Below are positions 12,801 through 24,559 of a DNA stretch of 64,000 nt, in pieces. The translations under genes were made by a program, and so were the position numbers. The stretch lies in assembly GCA_958510875.1 (NCBI GenBank), contig OY294067.1, positions 252,603,736 through 252,667,735 of the forward strand. The letters are read 5' to 3'. Source of the stretch: Endomychus coccineus (taxonomy: Eukaryota > Arthropoda > Insecta > Coleoptera > Endomychidae). Every line of letters starts with the position of its first letter. Within the stretch, counting starts at the first letter, position 1. The notes below the pieces were generated by a model, which worked only from the letters and a program-made list of their open reading frames with translations, was not told the origin of the DNA and searched no databases.

Positions 12801-15800
12801 TTACACTGAGGTTCCTAGAAACAGGAGATTCCTACCATTCATTGATGTACATGTTCAAAATTTCCCGTAAAAAGTGGGATATTAAATTTTTCATTTTTCT
12901 TTCAATTTCTTCCTTCGACACGCCAAAATTTTCACCAATTTCAAAAAAGGCATCATGCCTTTTATTGCGATCTTTATATACTTTTAATTTGCAATTCCAT
13001 AAAACTGGTCGATCTCGATAAAGGACAACACTTTTTCATTTGTCCACTCCATTTTTTTCTCAATAAATGCTTGCTTCGACGGTCGGGAATAGACTGAGGC
13101 CGAGCGGCACGTCCCCACTAAATTTGCCGATCGGCTTCCTTTGATAAAAACCGACGATCGTCGGGTTCGGCCTGGCATGCCAGGCGGCACAAATGTGCCG
13201 ATCGGCACGTGCCGACAAAGCGTCCACATCACTTTTGGCTTTGCCAATCGGCCTGACCGATCGGCGTTTCTCGGCATAATGTGGATTCGGCTTACATTCC
13301 GGAGACCTCAGAGAAAACTAAAAAATGTTTAAAAAAGTATGGTATAAATGTCACGCATAAGCCTACTAACTGTGCTGAAAATTTTTCTCAAATCTAAAAC
13401 CTTTAATACCCAAAGATAAACAAACCCACACAAGTACCTCATAAATCGTTACATCTGGTTCGAGTGTAGATACTTAACATAATAGCGTTGATCTCCAGTG
13501 GCATCTTCTGAAAGAAGATTGAACTGAAACCAGTTTCAGTTCAAGCCTCAAGCCTGCGCTGAAGATGCCACCTGTAATGATTGGCGAAACGTCGGCATCA
13601 AGTCGAGCTATTGTGACGCGGAATCCATCCGGAAGCCAAGATTTTTCAAACAATTTATAGTTTTTAAATGACTGACAAGAACAGTTCTTGCATGTGCTGA
13701 AAAGATATATTGATATTACTGTACAGATGTTTTCTATAAGAATCGACATGTTCTAATCAATTTTGAACAAGCTGAAAGTTTTGAAATACATACCTCGCTG
13801 AAGTCATCAATAGTCAAACTTTTTTCTTTCATTATTTTCAATATCGTGAGAGAAAAATCTTCAACCAATACCGTCTTATTTGGTACTACGCTGAAAGCAC
13901 TAAATTCTTTATACAAATCTATCACATCTTCACCAGTGGTTAGAGATTTTTTGTCTTTATCAACTTGAATAGTTAATTCTGGAAGGACATCTTTAACCCT
14001 AAAAGAAAACATTCAAATTATGTGGATATTTGAAAAAGGGAAACTAAATATAAAAGAAAATATACATATATCCGATTATCAGAAATATATTAAGAAATCG
14101 GAGCTTAAAATTTGTAAATTCGTAAATGCGAACAGGCAACTACTCCTAAAGAAAGTTGTTCATCAAGAATTTCAAATACTTTTTGATGTTAAAATTCGGC
14201 CTACAGTTTTGAGTGAACATCGGGTTAAGTCTATCTTGTCTTCATTAAGAGAACATTTATTAAAGAATAATTCAGAATTTAGCGGAATCAATATTATAAT
14301 ATTGGGTGATTGGTGAATTTTGTTATTGGTAGGCCCCCGTATATGTAGAATAGGCGACTATACCATCATCTGTTACGCCGTGGCGACAAGTCGACAAACG
14401 CTTCTCGAACGCAGATAAAGCTTTATTCGCAAGAGGTCTGTCTCTACATAGTTTTAACACTAATAGCTGGTAGATCTCTACCATCTACATCTCCATATCG
14501 ACAAAGATGCTGTTAAGTGGACGGGAAGGTTTCAATAGAAAAACTCACATAATACCAAATTTTCGTTCGAAATTTTCTAGAAATATTCTCATTAGTATTG
14601 AAATGTTGTTATAGAACACCAAAAACATACGAAAATATGTACTAAACTAGGATAACCAATATATCATGTCTTCAATTCGTTATTTTAATTTGCAGGTTGA
14701 GTTTAAGACACTGGTATTTGAGATCTAATATGTACGATAAAGATTCGACAAAGATGGTGATGGGATGAGCGTAATTTATAGATAGATGGAGCGCATCTCA
14801 CATCACCAGCTCCAACCATCTGAATATTTGTTAGCGTTTTACTTGCTTTTATCTTGTCAAGAAATACAATGCATTTGGCTCGTCAAACCCCCAGGAGTGG
14901 TATATATAGGTACCGATTCGTCAAACTCTTGCTGAATATGAATATGACAACATTAATTTCCACTTGATAAGTTACTAGAAGTAATGATTCAAAGAAAAAT
15001 ATGATGGGTGAAACCAGCTATAAAAGAGTACACACTGTAACACTATATACAAGAAACGATCACCCTTATAAAATAGAAATACTGTTAATGTACCGAGGAC
15101 CTTTCAGCTTAGTTTACTCTAAAGATGGCTACTTGGTAGCAGAAAGCTCCTTAATACTTTACAGTATTTTTAGTGGATAAGTGTGATTGTTTCTTATTTA
15201 TAGGATTTAATATGAATTCTGTTTCTACATTACCTGCAACTTACAGACATGTTAAATATAATCTTGATATATAATAAATGTTCGAATTAAATCTTCGCAT
15301 GCAAAATAGGAATTTAGAGCCCCAATCAAAACAGCATTTTTGGAAATATTCATGAAACGTTCCAAGCATCAGAATCATTGAGTGTTTGATGTTAAGTAAC
15401 AATAAAATACATTAATTTGAATCAGTATTAATATTATCATTATGTTGATCTTGAAGATTTCTAAATGACTACGACAAGCTTAAATGTAGCCGGATTCATA
15501 GAACAGAATATTTCACCAACTTTCTCACTTTCTCAGAAGGAAATCTGAAGCTACAAAAACTGACAAATAACTCGAATGTTAATGAAATCGTTGAAGACAT
15601 AAATAAAGCCTCAAAGTTGATATTTCATGATTCTCATCAATAATTTATTGATGTTAAAACTGGCATTAAGACCTACTAATATGGATAATAGTGGAAACGT
15701 AGGATTAAATGACAAAAAATTAATTGCCAATGAATTTAATTCGTTTCAACAGCATAGGAAAAAAGCTAGCAAATAAAATAACAGCTTGCAACTATAGAAG

Positions 15801-18800
15801 TGATGATCAGCGCACAATGAATTCATTTCTTGTAACCCCCAGCAAGGTAAACGAAATTTTAGAACAAATAAAAAATTTAAAAAACGGGGTTAAAGGTGGT
15901 GAAGACTGCATTTGTTCCAACAAAATTAAAAAATTCAAAGAACAATTAATTAAACCATTATATCACATAGTAAATATTGTTTTTGGTACTGGAGTGTTTT
16001 CTGAAATTTTAAAAACTACAATAGTTATCCCACTGTTCAAACAGGTAGATAGGAAATCAACAAATAATTATAGGCCTATTGCTGTAACGAGTTCTATAAG
16101 TAAAATAATAGAAAAGTGTTTAAGGCACAAGATATTAATCTATCTGGAAAAGAATAAAATATTGTACCGTAATCAATTTGCCTTCAGAGAGTACAACAGT
16201 ACCGAAAATGCTCTTTGTAGGGTCACAGAGGGAATCCTAAAAAAAATAGATGAGGGTAAAAAAGTGATAGGTATTTTCCTTGATCTGCAGAAGGCATTTG
16301 ACACGGCGGCGCACCAAATTCTTTGGAACGTATGGAACGGGTAGGAATTAGAGGTATACCAAATAGCCTGGTTAAATCATACTTATCTTAAAGAAATCAG
16401 AGTGTAATCATCTCAGGTGAGGAGAGTGGCAAACTAGAGATGGAATTTGGGGTGCCGCAGGGTACAGTGCTCTCGACGCTACTGTTTAATGTTTATATAA
16501 ATGGTCTTATGTATGAATTGGAGGAGATTTTCTGTTTTGCAGATGACTCTGCAGCAATAGTAAGTGGGAAAGAGTGGGAAACTATAAAAATAAATGCTGA
16601 ACTAGCATTGCACAGAATTAAAAAATGGCTGGACTGCATTTAGCTTTCTCTTAATATAGAAAAAACGAGTTTTAACTTTTTCACTTTTATCTCGAGTAAA
16701 CCGAATTTTTATAATCTAAAAATGCATAATTCTCAATGTGATCTAGAATTACGATGTAAATGTGGTAATGGGATTGAGAGAAAATCCTCGATAAAATACC
16801 TGGGAGGTAAGTAATGATAGATAAAAACCTTAGTTGGAAGGAACAAATTCAATATGTAACTGGTAAAATTAGAAAACTTATTTATAAATTCTATGAGTTG
16901 AGAAACATTTTATCGTTTACATCTTTAAAAATGGTCTATTTTTCACTAATAGAGTCAATAATAAATTATGGTATTGTAGTCTGGGGGAGTACAGGAACAA
17001 CAATTATGTCTAAGCTCATAAATGCGCAATAGTGGATTATAAAGATAATGCTCTGTAAGAAGAAAAGATATCCTACAGAATCTGTATATATAGATAGCAA
17101 ACTGTTATGTCCTAAACAATTGTATGCAAAATCAGTTATTAGATTCATGCTATAAAAACACATACTACAGGGAGGATTTAAAACATGGTGTAAATACAAG
17201 AAATGCAGCTAATAATAGGTAATCTCTTTCTGAGCAATCCTAAACATACATTATGTCAAAAGCATATTTATTACATAGGCCGAAAGATTTACAATAGTCT
17301 ACCCCATTCTATAAGAAATAGACCATACCATAAAGTAAAAAAGGAAATTGTACAATGGATAATTGAGACTAAGTATAATGTAACCCTCATGTTTTGATGG
17401 AGGGAATAAAAACATGTTTTTGTGATTGTTACTGAGAATGATATTTTTTCTTTTTATATCTTAGGAATTTTCCTAAAGTATTAATTTGATTTAGTTAAGT
17501 AAATTGCTAAATGTTGTAGATACCCTAAAATAAAATTGAATGTGATAATGTAAATGGGTGCACAGACAGTATTCTGAATACCATCGTGCACCGAATATAA
17601 TTTATTTAGTCTATATCAATATATATGTTGTTAAGAGATATTATCAATAAGTTATGTAAAATATATTGCTGTTACTAAATAAAATAAATAAATAAATATC
17701 ATCTCTAACATACTGACAAAGTAAACTAACCTTCCTAGCATTTCTCTAGCACATAACTGTTTTGCTTGCTTTTTAGTATTAGCTGTTGCCTGAGTTTTTA
17801 TAGATGCTACTTTACATTCATAAGTGAATTCCCTACAATGTGGTGGTCCAACATCCGATATTTCTATGAATACTGGAAGAGGGATCTTATGTTCTGCACA
17901 TAATTCTTGCAAGGTACCTTGAAAATAAAAAAATATTATACTTTGATTTGAAGCTCATAAAAACTGGTCATTATTGAATAATAATTGAACCCTATCTATA
18001 GACAATTTTTTTGTATTTACTAGTAGCAAATCGAAGTATCTTTTCTATCAGTTTGACTTGAACTATTAGTTTGAGTGTTGATTGAATAATTACCTACATT
18101 ACTTGCAGTTTCAAGAAACTTAAATAATCATTTCTTACTTGCAACAGAAATAGCAAGTAATATTTTTCAAATCAATTGCATCCTTACACATATATATTAC
18201 TGTCTGTCTCTAGTACGAAACTGAGAACTATGGAAATTTATAACAGACAAAATCTTTGGTCAAATTAATAGCAACTTTATTTCTTCATAAGTAAAATGGG
18301 TAATTTTCTAGTTTATAACCCACTGTTATAAAATAAGTAATAAAATTCAGTTTAATGCTAAAAAAAGTTTGTTTTGACCTGGGAAATTAATATTAAAAGT
18401 TTGATTTTCACTAATTTAATAAGTAAATGTAACTATAGTTTTGTTAATACCGTGGCTTCTACAAGCAAATATTACAAAGTACTAATTTAATATTTGTTTG
18501 ATATCAAACTTTCAAGTTATTTATTTATTTAAGTTCAGAATGTATTTTCATCATGTAATGGCTGAGTCTATTCAATTTGAGAAATTAATTACCAAGTATT
18601 CTAGGGAATTCTAGATAAGTAGGTTATTTGTAGATTGTGGGTATATTATTGATGCCATTTAGCTGGTGATTTATTACTTTCAAGCAGCAACTATTTCGTC
18701 ATCCTTTTTGAAAAACATTGGTCTACAGGTAAATTCTGAATTGTGACGAAGAAATATTAAGCTGTTTTAGATTTAACCATGGGAAATAAAAAACAATAAC

Positions 18801-19350
18801 TTTTTAGACCTTCGTTTACATGCACAAAAAGTTCAAGGCAAAATAACTTTTGTTCCCAATTCCAATTGATTATCCAGATTAAGTAATATCTAAAAATACA
18901 TCAATTCGTACAATTGTGAGGGTGGCTTGAATCTTGTTATACTAAAGAATTACGGTAATATGGCATGGATTTTCATCAATGAGAATTTATATCCTGATGG
19001 TTGAAATTACTAATTTCCTTACCAATGCAGTTTATTATGGGTTGTGCGGTAAAAAGTGGCTCATTTCGATGCAAATCAGAGTTGAATTCTTTAATCGGCT
19101 CTTCTGCCTTATACAAGCCCAAATCTGACAGTTTCTCAAGAGCTTTATGAGCTGCATCATGTTTAGCCACTTGCTTCGATCTACCCATTCCAATTGCTGT
19201 TATATTGGCAACTATTACTTTATATTTAAATTCATTTTCGTGTGTTCCATTTTTACTATATATTAGGTCGAATTCTGGTGGGTTATACTTATATTTCACA
19301 GTAAATTCTTGTAAGACCATAGCCGGAGTTTTTGTATTTATCGCAGACAT
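9860..19350 (-). CDS. R2D2/Loquacious-family dsRNA-binding protein, four exons
   Basis: I join four minus-strand exons: 19350-19023, 17917-17731, 13998-13794 and 10099-9860 (stop included). All junctions are GT...AG (donors GTAAGG, GTTAGT, GTATGT; acceptors TTCAAG, CTTTTAG, TTGCAG) and keep the frame, giving 319 codons. The first ATG in the open frame is MSAINTKTP at 19350. Residues ~9-76 form dsRBD1 (TPAMVLQEF ... [10 protein letters not shown] ... [16 protein letters not shown]). Residues ~112-170 form dsRBD2 ([15 protein letters not shown] ... [14 protein letters not shown] ... [13 protein letters not shown]). The last exon resembles a degenerate third dsRBD ([17 protein letters not shown]). 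Family members partner Dicer enzymes in the cytoplasm and load small RNAs. About 320 residues with a weak third domain favours R2D2, but a TARBP2/Loqs paralogue is possible. Confidence 0.82.
10865..11800. mobile_element. 936-bp fold-back element
   Basis: Two arms of about 430 bp are inverted copies (roughly 85% by eye) meeting near 11335. The ends read ACAGGGTTTCCCAGG on the left and, reversed, ACAGGGTGTCCCAGG on the right. Arms share AGTTCCTATTAACAT and TTTTATGTTGAAAAACATGG. There is no transposase. It lies in intron 3 of the dsRNA-binding protein gene. Confidence 0.8.
11815..12060 (-). repeat. dispersed repeat with hammerhead-like core (copy B)
   Basis: This is the second copy of the 5950-6190 repeat. 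On the minus strand CTGATGA (complement of 11881-11887) is followed by TGATCGTGAGACC and GAAAC (GAAA = complement of 11864-11867). Comparing the two copies suggests an ancestral GGTC-GTGA-GACC stem-loop between the boxes. Confidence 0.5.
12493..12789 (+). pseudogene. Harbinger transposase N-terminal fragment
   Basis: From the [15 protein letters not shown] at 12493 the frame runs through [14 protein letters not shown] and [21 protein letters not shown]. This is the usual start of PIF/Harbinger (HARBI1-like) transposases before the DDE_Tnp_4 domain. It stops at 12787-12789 with the catalytic domain missing, so it cannot be an active nuclease. Confidence 0.7.
12850..13060 (-). pseudogene. MADF-domain protein fragment of the Harbinger
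   Basis: On the minus strand, translation near 13050-12870 gives pieces such as [12 protein letters not shown], then in a shifted frame [15 protein letters not shown] and [17 protein letters not shown]. These fit a MADF (Myb/SANT-like) DNA-binding domain, the accessory protein of Harbinger elements. At least one frame shift lies near 13015, so the copy is broken. Confidence 0.6.
13500..13650 (+). repeat. Penelope-type repeat with hammerhead-like motif
   Basis: CTGAAGA at 13559-13565, then a GCCA...TGGC stem, then GAAAC at 13586-13590. The following GTCGGCATCAAGTCGAGC and CGGAATCCATCCGGAAGCC match the repeats at 60590 and 61720, which flank GIY-YIG remains of a Penelope-like element. Confidence 0.6.
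14330..15480. other. intronic DNA without recognisable gene
   Basis: This is part of intron 2 of the dsRNA-binding protein gene (minus). I see no coding motif or clear repeat. The plus-strand frame at 14020-14316 has an ATG but no recognisable domain. Confidence 0.4.
15500..17697 (+). pseudogene. LINE reverse transcriptase, 3' half, in intron 2
   Basis: This decayed LINE is antisense to the host gene. The open piece 15724-16344 carries [15 protein letters not shown] and [10 protein letters not shown] (RT fingers and palm A). The piece 16440-16643 has GVPQGTVLS and the catalytic FADDSAA. 16814-17032 and 17203-17397 cover the thumb and C-terminus ([10 protein letters not shown]). Stops or shifts separate the pieces. 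A 3' UTR of about 280 bp ends in an A-rich (AAATA)n tail at about 17677-17697. The TTG-initiated upstream frame is clearly truncated. It belongs to a different subfamily from the copies at 3929 and 35400. Confidence 0.8.
17918..19022. other. intron 1 of the dsRNA-binding protein gene
   Basis: Bounded by donor GTAAGG (complement ending at 19022) and acceptor TTCAAG (complement near 17918-17922). No internal gene or transposon was recognised. Confidence 0.6.
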
Positions 19351-19690
19351 TTTATTTTCAACTACTCTGTTAAACGGTTTCAATAACCTAACGTAAACGG
19401 ACAATGTCTTTATTCTCTTTATTCTTTAATAAACGCAGCCAGTTTAAAAATATTTAATTTTCATTTTCAGGTTAGATACAAACCACTAAACCAAACGTAA
19501 ATAACATAACAATCGTCGTCAGTGAATAGTACATCTATGGCAGCGTATTAAAACATACTGCGTTCGTGCGTTAGTTGTCAATTCTACGTGATTCCATCTT
19601 CGATCCACGACTATTCGTTTCACGCATGTCCAATGATTTTAGATACACAGCTAGTGACTACACACTAATAAAGCTACTTTTACAGCAGAG
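19351..19690. promoter_or_regulatory. 5' flank of the dsRNA-binding protein gene
   Basis: This interval must hold the promoter and 5' UTR for the minus-strand gene starting at 19350. I see no unambiguous TATA box or initiator, so the call rests on position only. Confidence 0.3.
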
Positions 19691-19710
19691 ATTCTTTTTT
19701 AATTTTATGT

Positions 19711-20640
19711 TTGAACTGGTCTTTACTTGTTGGATATCCATTTTTTACAAATGAACACTACACTGAATTATACACTCTAGAAAATTCCAAAATAAACTTT
19801 CATCATAAAAATGAAAGATATGTAACCTTACGTTATTCAGCAAGTGGAAATCCTTTTAGAGATCTAATGTTTGCAATAAGAATACAAGAAAGTACAATTA
19901 GCTTAATCGTAAAAGATGTTTGAAATGCAATCATAAGCTGTATGCGGCAAAAGTAGGTATATTAAACTTCCTGATACTGAACAGGAATAGATTCAACACG
20001 TTATGGAAATCTCCATATTGTATAGGAGGTTTAGACGAAAAACATGTACATTTCCAAGCACCAACAAGCTTTGAATCTTTTTAATAGGTATAATTATAAA
20101 GCCATGCACAGCATTGTTTTATTGGCATTAGTGGATGCAGACTATAAGTTTTTATAGGTATGTTGATGTTGGGCAAATGGAAGAATTAGTGATGGAGGTG
20201 TATTTAGGGAAAGTAGTTTAAGGGAGGCTATTGACAAAACCTCTTAAGCATTCCAGAAAATAATTATCTGTCAGGGACAGGAAATAAAGTAGTGGCCGGT
20301 GATGTATTTCCTCTACACAGAAGCATAATGAAACCTTATCCTCTCCAAGGACGCTTTCTACAGCAAAGCTTTTGATATATTAACAATCAGGTTTCGTATT
20401 CTTCAACACACGATTAATTTAACCCTTGCAAAAGCTGAAATAATATTGACTACACAATTTTTTTGCCTCCAAAAGTAGCTCTTATAAGGAAATGGAAAAG
20501 GAAGTATTTGCCCTTCAGTCGATACGTATAAGGGTGGTTCACGATCATCAAATAAGCAATAAGTTTTGGGAATACTTAACACCACAGGAAAAGTAGAACT
20601 TAAGTTGTACAATATCAATAATTATTTTGTATAAACCATT
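19711..20640 (+). pseudogene. PIF/Harbinger transposase relic
   Basis: Fragments in several frames match the DDE_Tnp_4 domain of Harbinger transposases: PYCIGGLDEKHVHFQAP near 20010-20065 (the usual IGxxDGKH block around the first Asp), AMHSIVLLALVDADYKF near 20100-20150 (second Asp block), then VDVG and SDGGVF near 20160-20205. Frame shifts and stops (for example after QAPTSFESF) prevent expression. Confidence 0.65.
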
Positions 20641-20789
20641 TACTGAACTCTTAGGTAACTTAATCTCACAACAGGATTGGTGCCTGTGTTGATAATAAAT
20701 AAAAAGCTAATATAATTTTTACGGATTTTTTATTTTTTCATACATAATATGATTAATTTCAAATTCGGCATCAGCCTTTGTTTGTTTAT

Positions 20790-21060
20790 TTTTTAAAGTT
20801 TTAATTAAGAAGCCACAAGCTTGCTAAAGCTGTCTTCAGCAGACTTTATGGTAGCCTGCAAAGCCTCGGCCATATTGCCCAAATTTGTTGACACCTGAAG
20901 AACCTCAACATCATCAGTCTCCTTTCTTTCACCTTTTAATCTTGAAGGTCCTGGCTCTGGTGTCTGTGGTGTTGATGTTCTTGACTCATGACCAATTGGA
21001 CTTCATCTGCTACAGCATCAACAGAAGGTGGTGAAACAGATTCGGTTTCATCCAAATAGA
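20790..21060 (-). pseudogene. possible Harbinger accessory protein C-terminus
   Basis: Minus-strand translation includes NMAEALQATIKSAEDSFSKL, an amphipathic tail of the kind seen after MADF domains, preceded by a Ser/Gln/His-rich stretch. The convergent position next to the transposase relic fits the two-gene Harbinger layout. The MADF domain itself is not recognisable. Confidence 0.4.
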
Positions 21061-21399
21061 ACTAAAAACTATGTTCAATTTACTTTAAATCCATTTTCTT
21101 ACTATTTCATCAGCAGTGCCATCATTATATTCTGTTTCATCCGCTATGTACTTGGAACGGAAGTCTCAGGATTATTTGAGGAACATGATGAAATAACGTA
21201 GTTCGACTTTGATTGGCGAAATTGAGTTGATCATCAAAAAATTTCATCCTTTGAATACCACAGGCCTTGCTTGTGCATCTGTAAATACATATATAGTAAA
21301 TAATTTGCATTGTTTCATTATTTCAATAAAAACTTACTTCATCTTCTCCCATACCACTATGAATTGAGTCCTGAACTTTTCTTCTTTCACTTTCATAGC

Positions 21400-22124
21400 T
21401 AGTTCAAAGAACCAGATTTGTTTTTAATTTCACTTAGATTAGAATTAACAATTTCATCCAGGGCCCCAACTGTCGTAAGTGTTTATTATAGTAACTTTTG
21501 TGTTTCACCACATACAGACAATGATGATTTTCATATAAATCGATCAGAGCTTCGATTTGATCGTGTGACCATAACATCTAGCAGTCACCAAATGCATAAT
21601 ATTATTGTTTAGAGAGATTATAGTGGTTACTTCGAACCAGGTTTACCTGGCTAGGTCCGGTGATCATCATGGCTGATGACATAAGGGATTTAAGCGTAAA
21701 ACAGATCTTCGGATTCTGTCGAGCAGTGGGGTATCCAAATACCACGAAACTGAAACAACCATGCGAGCATCTGACTCTGATTTGTTGGCGCATGAGTTAT
21801 GTGGAAAATTATCTGAAAAATGGAACACATTCTAATTTCTACACAATATTTGACGCAAAGACAATTTTTGGCACAATTTGCTATGATCCTACACAATTTT
21901 GAAACCATTTCTTGAACAAGAACTTGCGTAGACTAAACGGCTTAAGATTGAAGTGACGTCACGATCTATTTTATGGACAGTTCATGTGACAACAAATGTC
22001 CGTATAAAGCAAAATTGCCCTCGACGTCTGGGATATCCTGGGACCCATATCAAAGTTATTCTTCTATTATGCCAAAGCGCTGATCTCTTCAAGGCATTCC
22101 CATTGCAGTCTTGATGTAAATATT
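21400..22124. other. intergenic, no gene supported
   Basis: Several short open frames overlap on both strands between 21418 and 21908, but none has a recognisable motif. The 5 bases before the BEL element (22125-22129, CGATC) are its target-site duplication. Confidence 0.4.
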
Positions 22125-22129
22125 CGATC

Positions 22130-22349
22130 TGTTTTTAGAGTTTTAGTTTAGTGGACTGTATTTATTGTAATAGTTTGGTTTAAATATTTATTGAAGATTT
22201 ACAATTTTGTAATGACAATTTATACCTTTTGCTTGTTTCTATCAATTAATTCCAATCCCGTCACAATTCCTTGTCCTGCTACACGCTGTCCGGGCGGGTC
22301 ATAGATGCGGTATATATAACATCGGCATAGATCTTTACAAGATCCAACA
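22130..22349 (-). repeat. 3' LTR of BEL element
   Basis: 220 bp, TG...CA. It differs from the other LTR by about six substitutions counted by eye (roughly 2.7%), so the insertion is not very recent. Confidence 0.9.
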
Positions 22350-22373
22350 TGGCCCCACGTTGAAAATTAGTTT

Positions 22374-23591
22374 TCAAGAAGCATTCGCCTGGTCTGTATA
22401 TTCTTCGTTTTCAAGTGGTAGGGGACATATTTTTGACACGGCTCTACGCAGCTCCGTGTTAGAAGTTTTGATAGTGACCACTCTTGCAAGACCATCACGG
22501 CCAGGATGAAGAGAGATGATTCTACCTGAAGGCCACTTGAGCGGAGGGGTGTTTTCGTCGCGGATAAGAACCGAGGCACCGAATTGCATCTTCGTAGTGG
22601 ATGTCTTCCACTTCGCACGAGGCTGTAGTTGGCTAATATAATCACGCTTCCAACTCTTCCAGAATTGCTGCTGGAGATGCTGGTAATACTGATATCTGGT
22701 TAAGCGATTCGCTGATATATCACCCATATCTGGATCTGGCAAGGATGTAGCTGATCTTCCAATCAAAAAGTGCGATGGGGTGAGCGCTTCTTGGTCAGAA
22801 GGATCGTTGGAGAGGGGAAAGAGTGTACGAGAGTTGAGGATCGCCTCAATCTGAGTGAGGACAGTATAGTATTCTTCAAATGTAAGAAATGAATTTACAA
22901 GTACGCGTTTCAAATGAAATTTTGTGGATTTCACGCCCGACTCCCATAGATCACCGAAATTTGGGGAGTGTGGTGGTATGAAATGCCACTCTACGCCCTC
23001 GTTGTATATCTTATTTGATATATCGTACGCTGTTGATTGAAGGAATGTAGCTAGTTCAGTTAATTCGGAATCAGCTCCGATAAAATTGGTACCGTTATCG
23101 GAATGTATTCGACTAGGCTTTCCACGTCTACTTACAAATCTTCGGAATGTAGCTATGAAAGATTCTGTGGTCAAATCTGAAACTAGCTCCAAATGAATGG
23201 CCTTAGTGGTAAAGCAAATGAAAAGGCAAATGTAACATTTAATAGTTTTGCATCCACGTCCCTTTCTATCACGAATATGAATGGGACCAGCATAATCCAC
23301 GCCCGTTACGATTAACACGCGAGGTTGGCAGGGAACCCATTATTGCATTTCCACACTTAGGGTTAACGCGAAAACATTTATACACTTGTGGCATATGACT
23401 TTGGCAACGTTTTTTCCACCAATAGGGCAATAGCGTTCCCTAATTGAGGAAAGTAGAAGCTGAGGTCCAGCATGCATCAAAGTTATGTGTTCATGCTGAA
23501 ATATGAGTTTCGTCAGTGTGTGCTTTGAAGACAAAATAATAGGATGCTTTTTCGAATAAGGAAAATTCGAGTTTTGTAACCTACCACCCAC
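22374..23591 (-). pseudogene. BEL/Pao integrase
   Basis: The piece 23340-23591 covers the HHCC zinc-binding region (HTLTKLIFQHEHITLMHAG ... CHKC). The piece 22374-23318 contains the catalytic core: VDYAGPI (D), HSDNGTNF (D) and FGDLWESGVKS (E). The C-terminal DUF5641-like domain follows (FGASVLIRDENTPPLKWPSGRI ... RVVTIKTS). The catalytic triad is intact in this piece but the frame is broken near 23320-23340 and again upstream. Confidence 0.85.
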
Positions 23592-23629
23592 TCTCAGTAT
23601 ACTGTCTTTATCGAGAAATGGCTAGAGGC

Positions 23630-24544
23630 TTAAGAGATTGCTTTTGTTGCCAAGAAGTTAATCTTTAGCTTTTGAATGGTATCAGAAAATGATTCCTCCT
23701 GTGCTAGTTTGATGAGAATTTTTTGTACATTTTCAAGTTCTTGCACCGATATGAAACCAGTAAGGCGGTTAAGCTTCACACGGATCCTGCCATTGTGTAT
23801 AAACCTTAGACAGAAGGCCATTGTTCGTTTGATTCGATTGAAAGAGGAGAATCTATTGAAGTCAATAAGTTCTTGAGCTTGTGTTGTGATCAAGCATATC
23901 CTTTCAGTTTTAGTTTCAGGTAGGTTTGCAAGCATAATGGGATTTGATAAAGGCCAATCATGTTCAGATTTGCTTAGCCATGGGGGACCAGCCCACCAAA
24001 GTATAGAATCTTGAATCTGAGATGAGTATATACCTCTCGTGGGTAGATCGGCTGGATTTTGCTTTGTATTAACATAATGCCAAAAACCAGAATTTGTTAA
24101 TTCTTGTATTTGTCTAACACTATTAACACCTTGTGTTTGCAATAAATGAGGAGTTTTTATCCAACAAAGGACAACATTTGAATCGCACCAAAGGTGTACA
24201 GAATCAAACTCCAAGTTCATGGAGGAACGAACTTGCTTGTATAACTTAGATAGAACCAGGACTGCAGTAAGTTCTAACCTGGGGACAATGAGTGTCTTAA
24301 GAGGAGCCACTTTGGATTCGGCCAATAATAATGGTATATGGATTTTTTCAGATGCATCTATGCTACGGATGTATAGGCAAGCACCATAAGCGTCTGTAGA
24401 AGCATCTGCAAACCCATGGAGTTGACAGCTGACAAAACTGTCAGGCAGAACACGTCTAGGAATTTTCAATGTATTTAGTTGAGATAATTCCCCATGAAAC
24501 CCTCTCCAAGGAATTTTGATTCTTCGGGTAATTCTTGATCCCAA
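23630..24544 (-). pseudogene. BEL/Pao RNase H region
   Basis: A 304-codon open piece. ELHGFADAST-like sequence (QLHGFADASTDAYGACLYI) holds the first RNase H Asp, LELTAVLVLSKL the Glu helix, and LWCDSNVVLCWI the next Asp. VNTKQNPADLPTRG follows, as in BEL/Pao polyproteins. The upstream junction with the RT is a frame shift at about 24545-24680. Confidence 0.85.
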
Positions 24545-24559
24545 TTAACTTCCATAGAC

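Larger units (their letters stand above)
12376..13286. mobile_element. PIF/Harbinger element, internally deleted
   Basis: The ends share ATCCACATTATGCCGA in inverted orientation, followed by repeated CCGATCGGC palindromic phrases on both sides (12406-12420; 13130-13265). Two divergent gene remnants lie inside, as expected for Harbinger: a transposase N-terminus (plus) and a MADF-domain protein (minus). A clear 3-bp target duplication was not found. Confidence 0.7.
12103..13500. mobile_element. MITE with ~60-bp inverted ends, split by a Harbinger
   Basis: About 12103-12165 is repeated inverted at 13439-13500: both contain ACTGGAGATCAA, TATTATGTTAAGTATCTAC and GAACCAGATGTAACGATTTATGAG. The Harbinger element at 12376-13286 sits between them, so the MITE itself would be about 490 bp. 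Confidence 0.65.
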
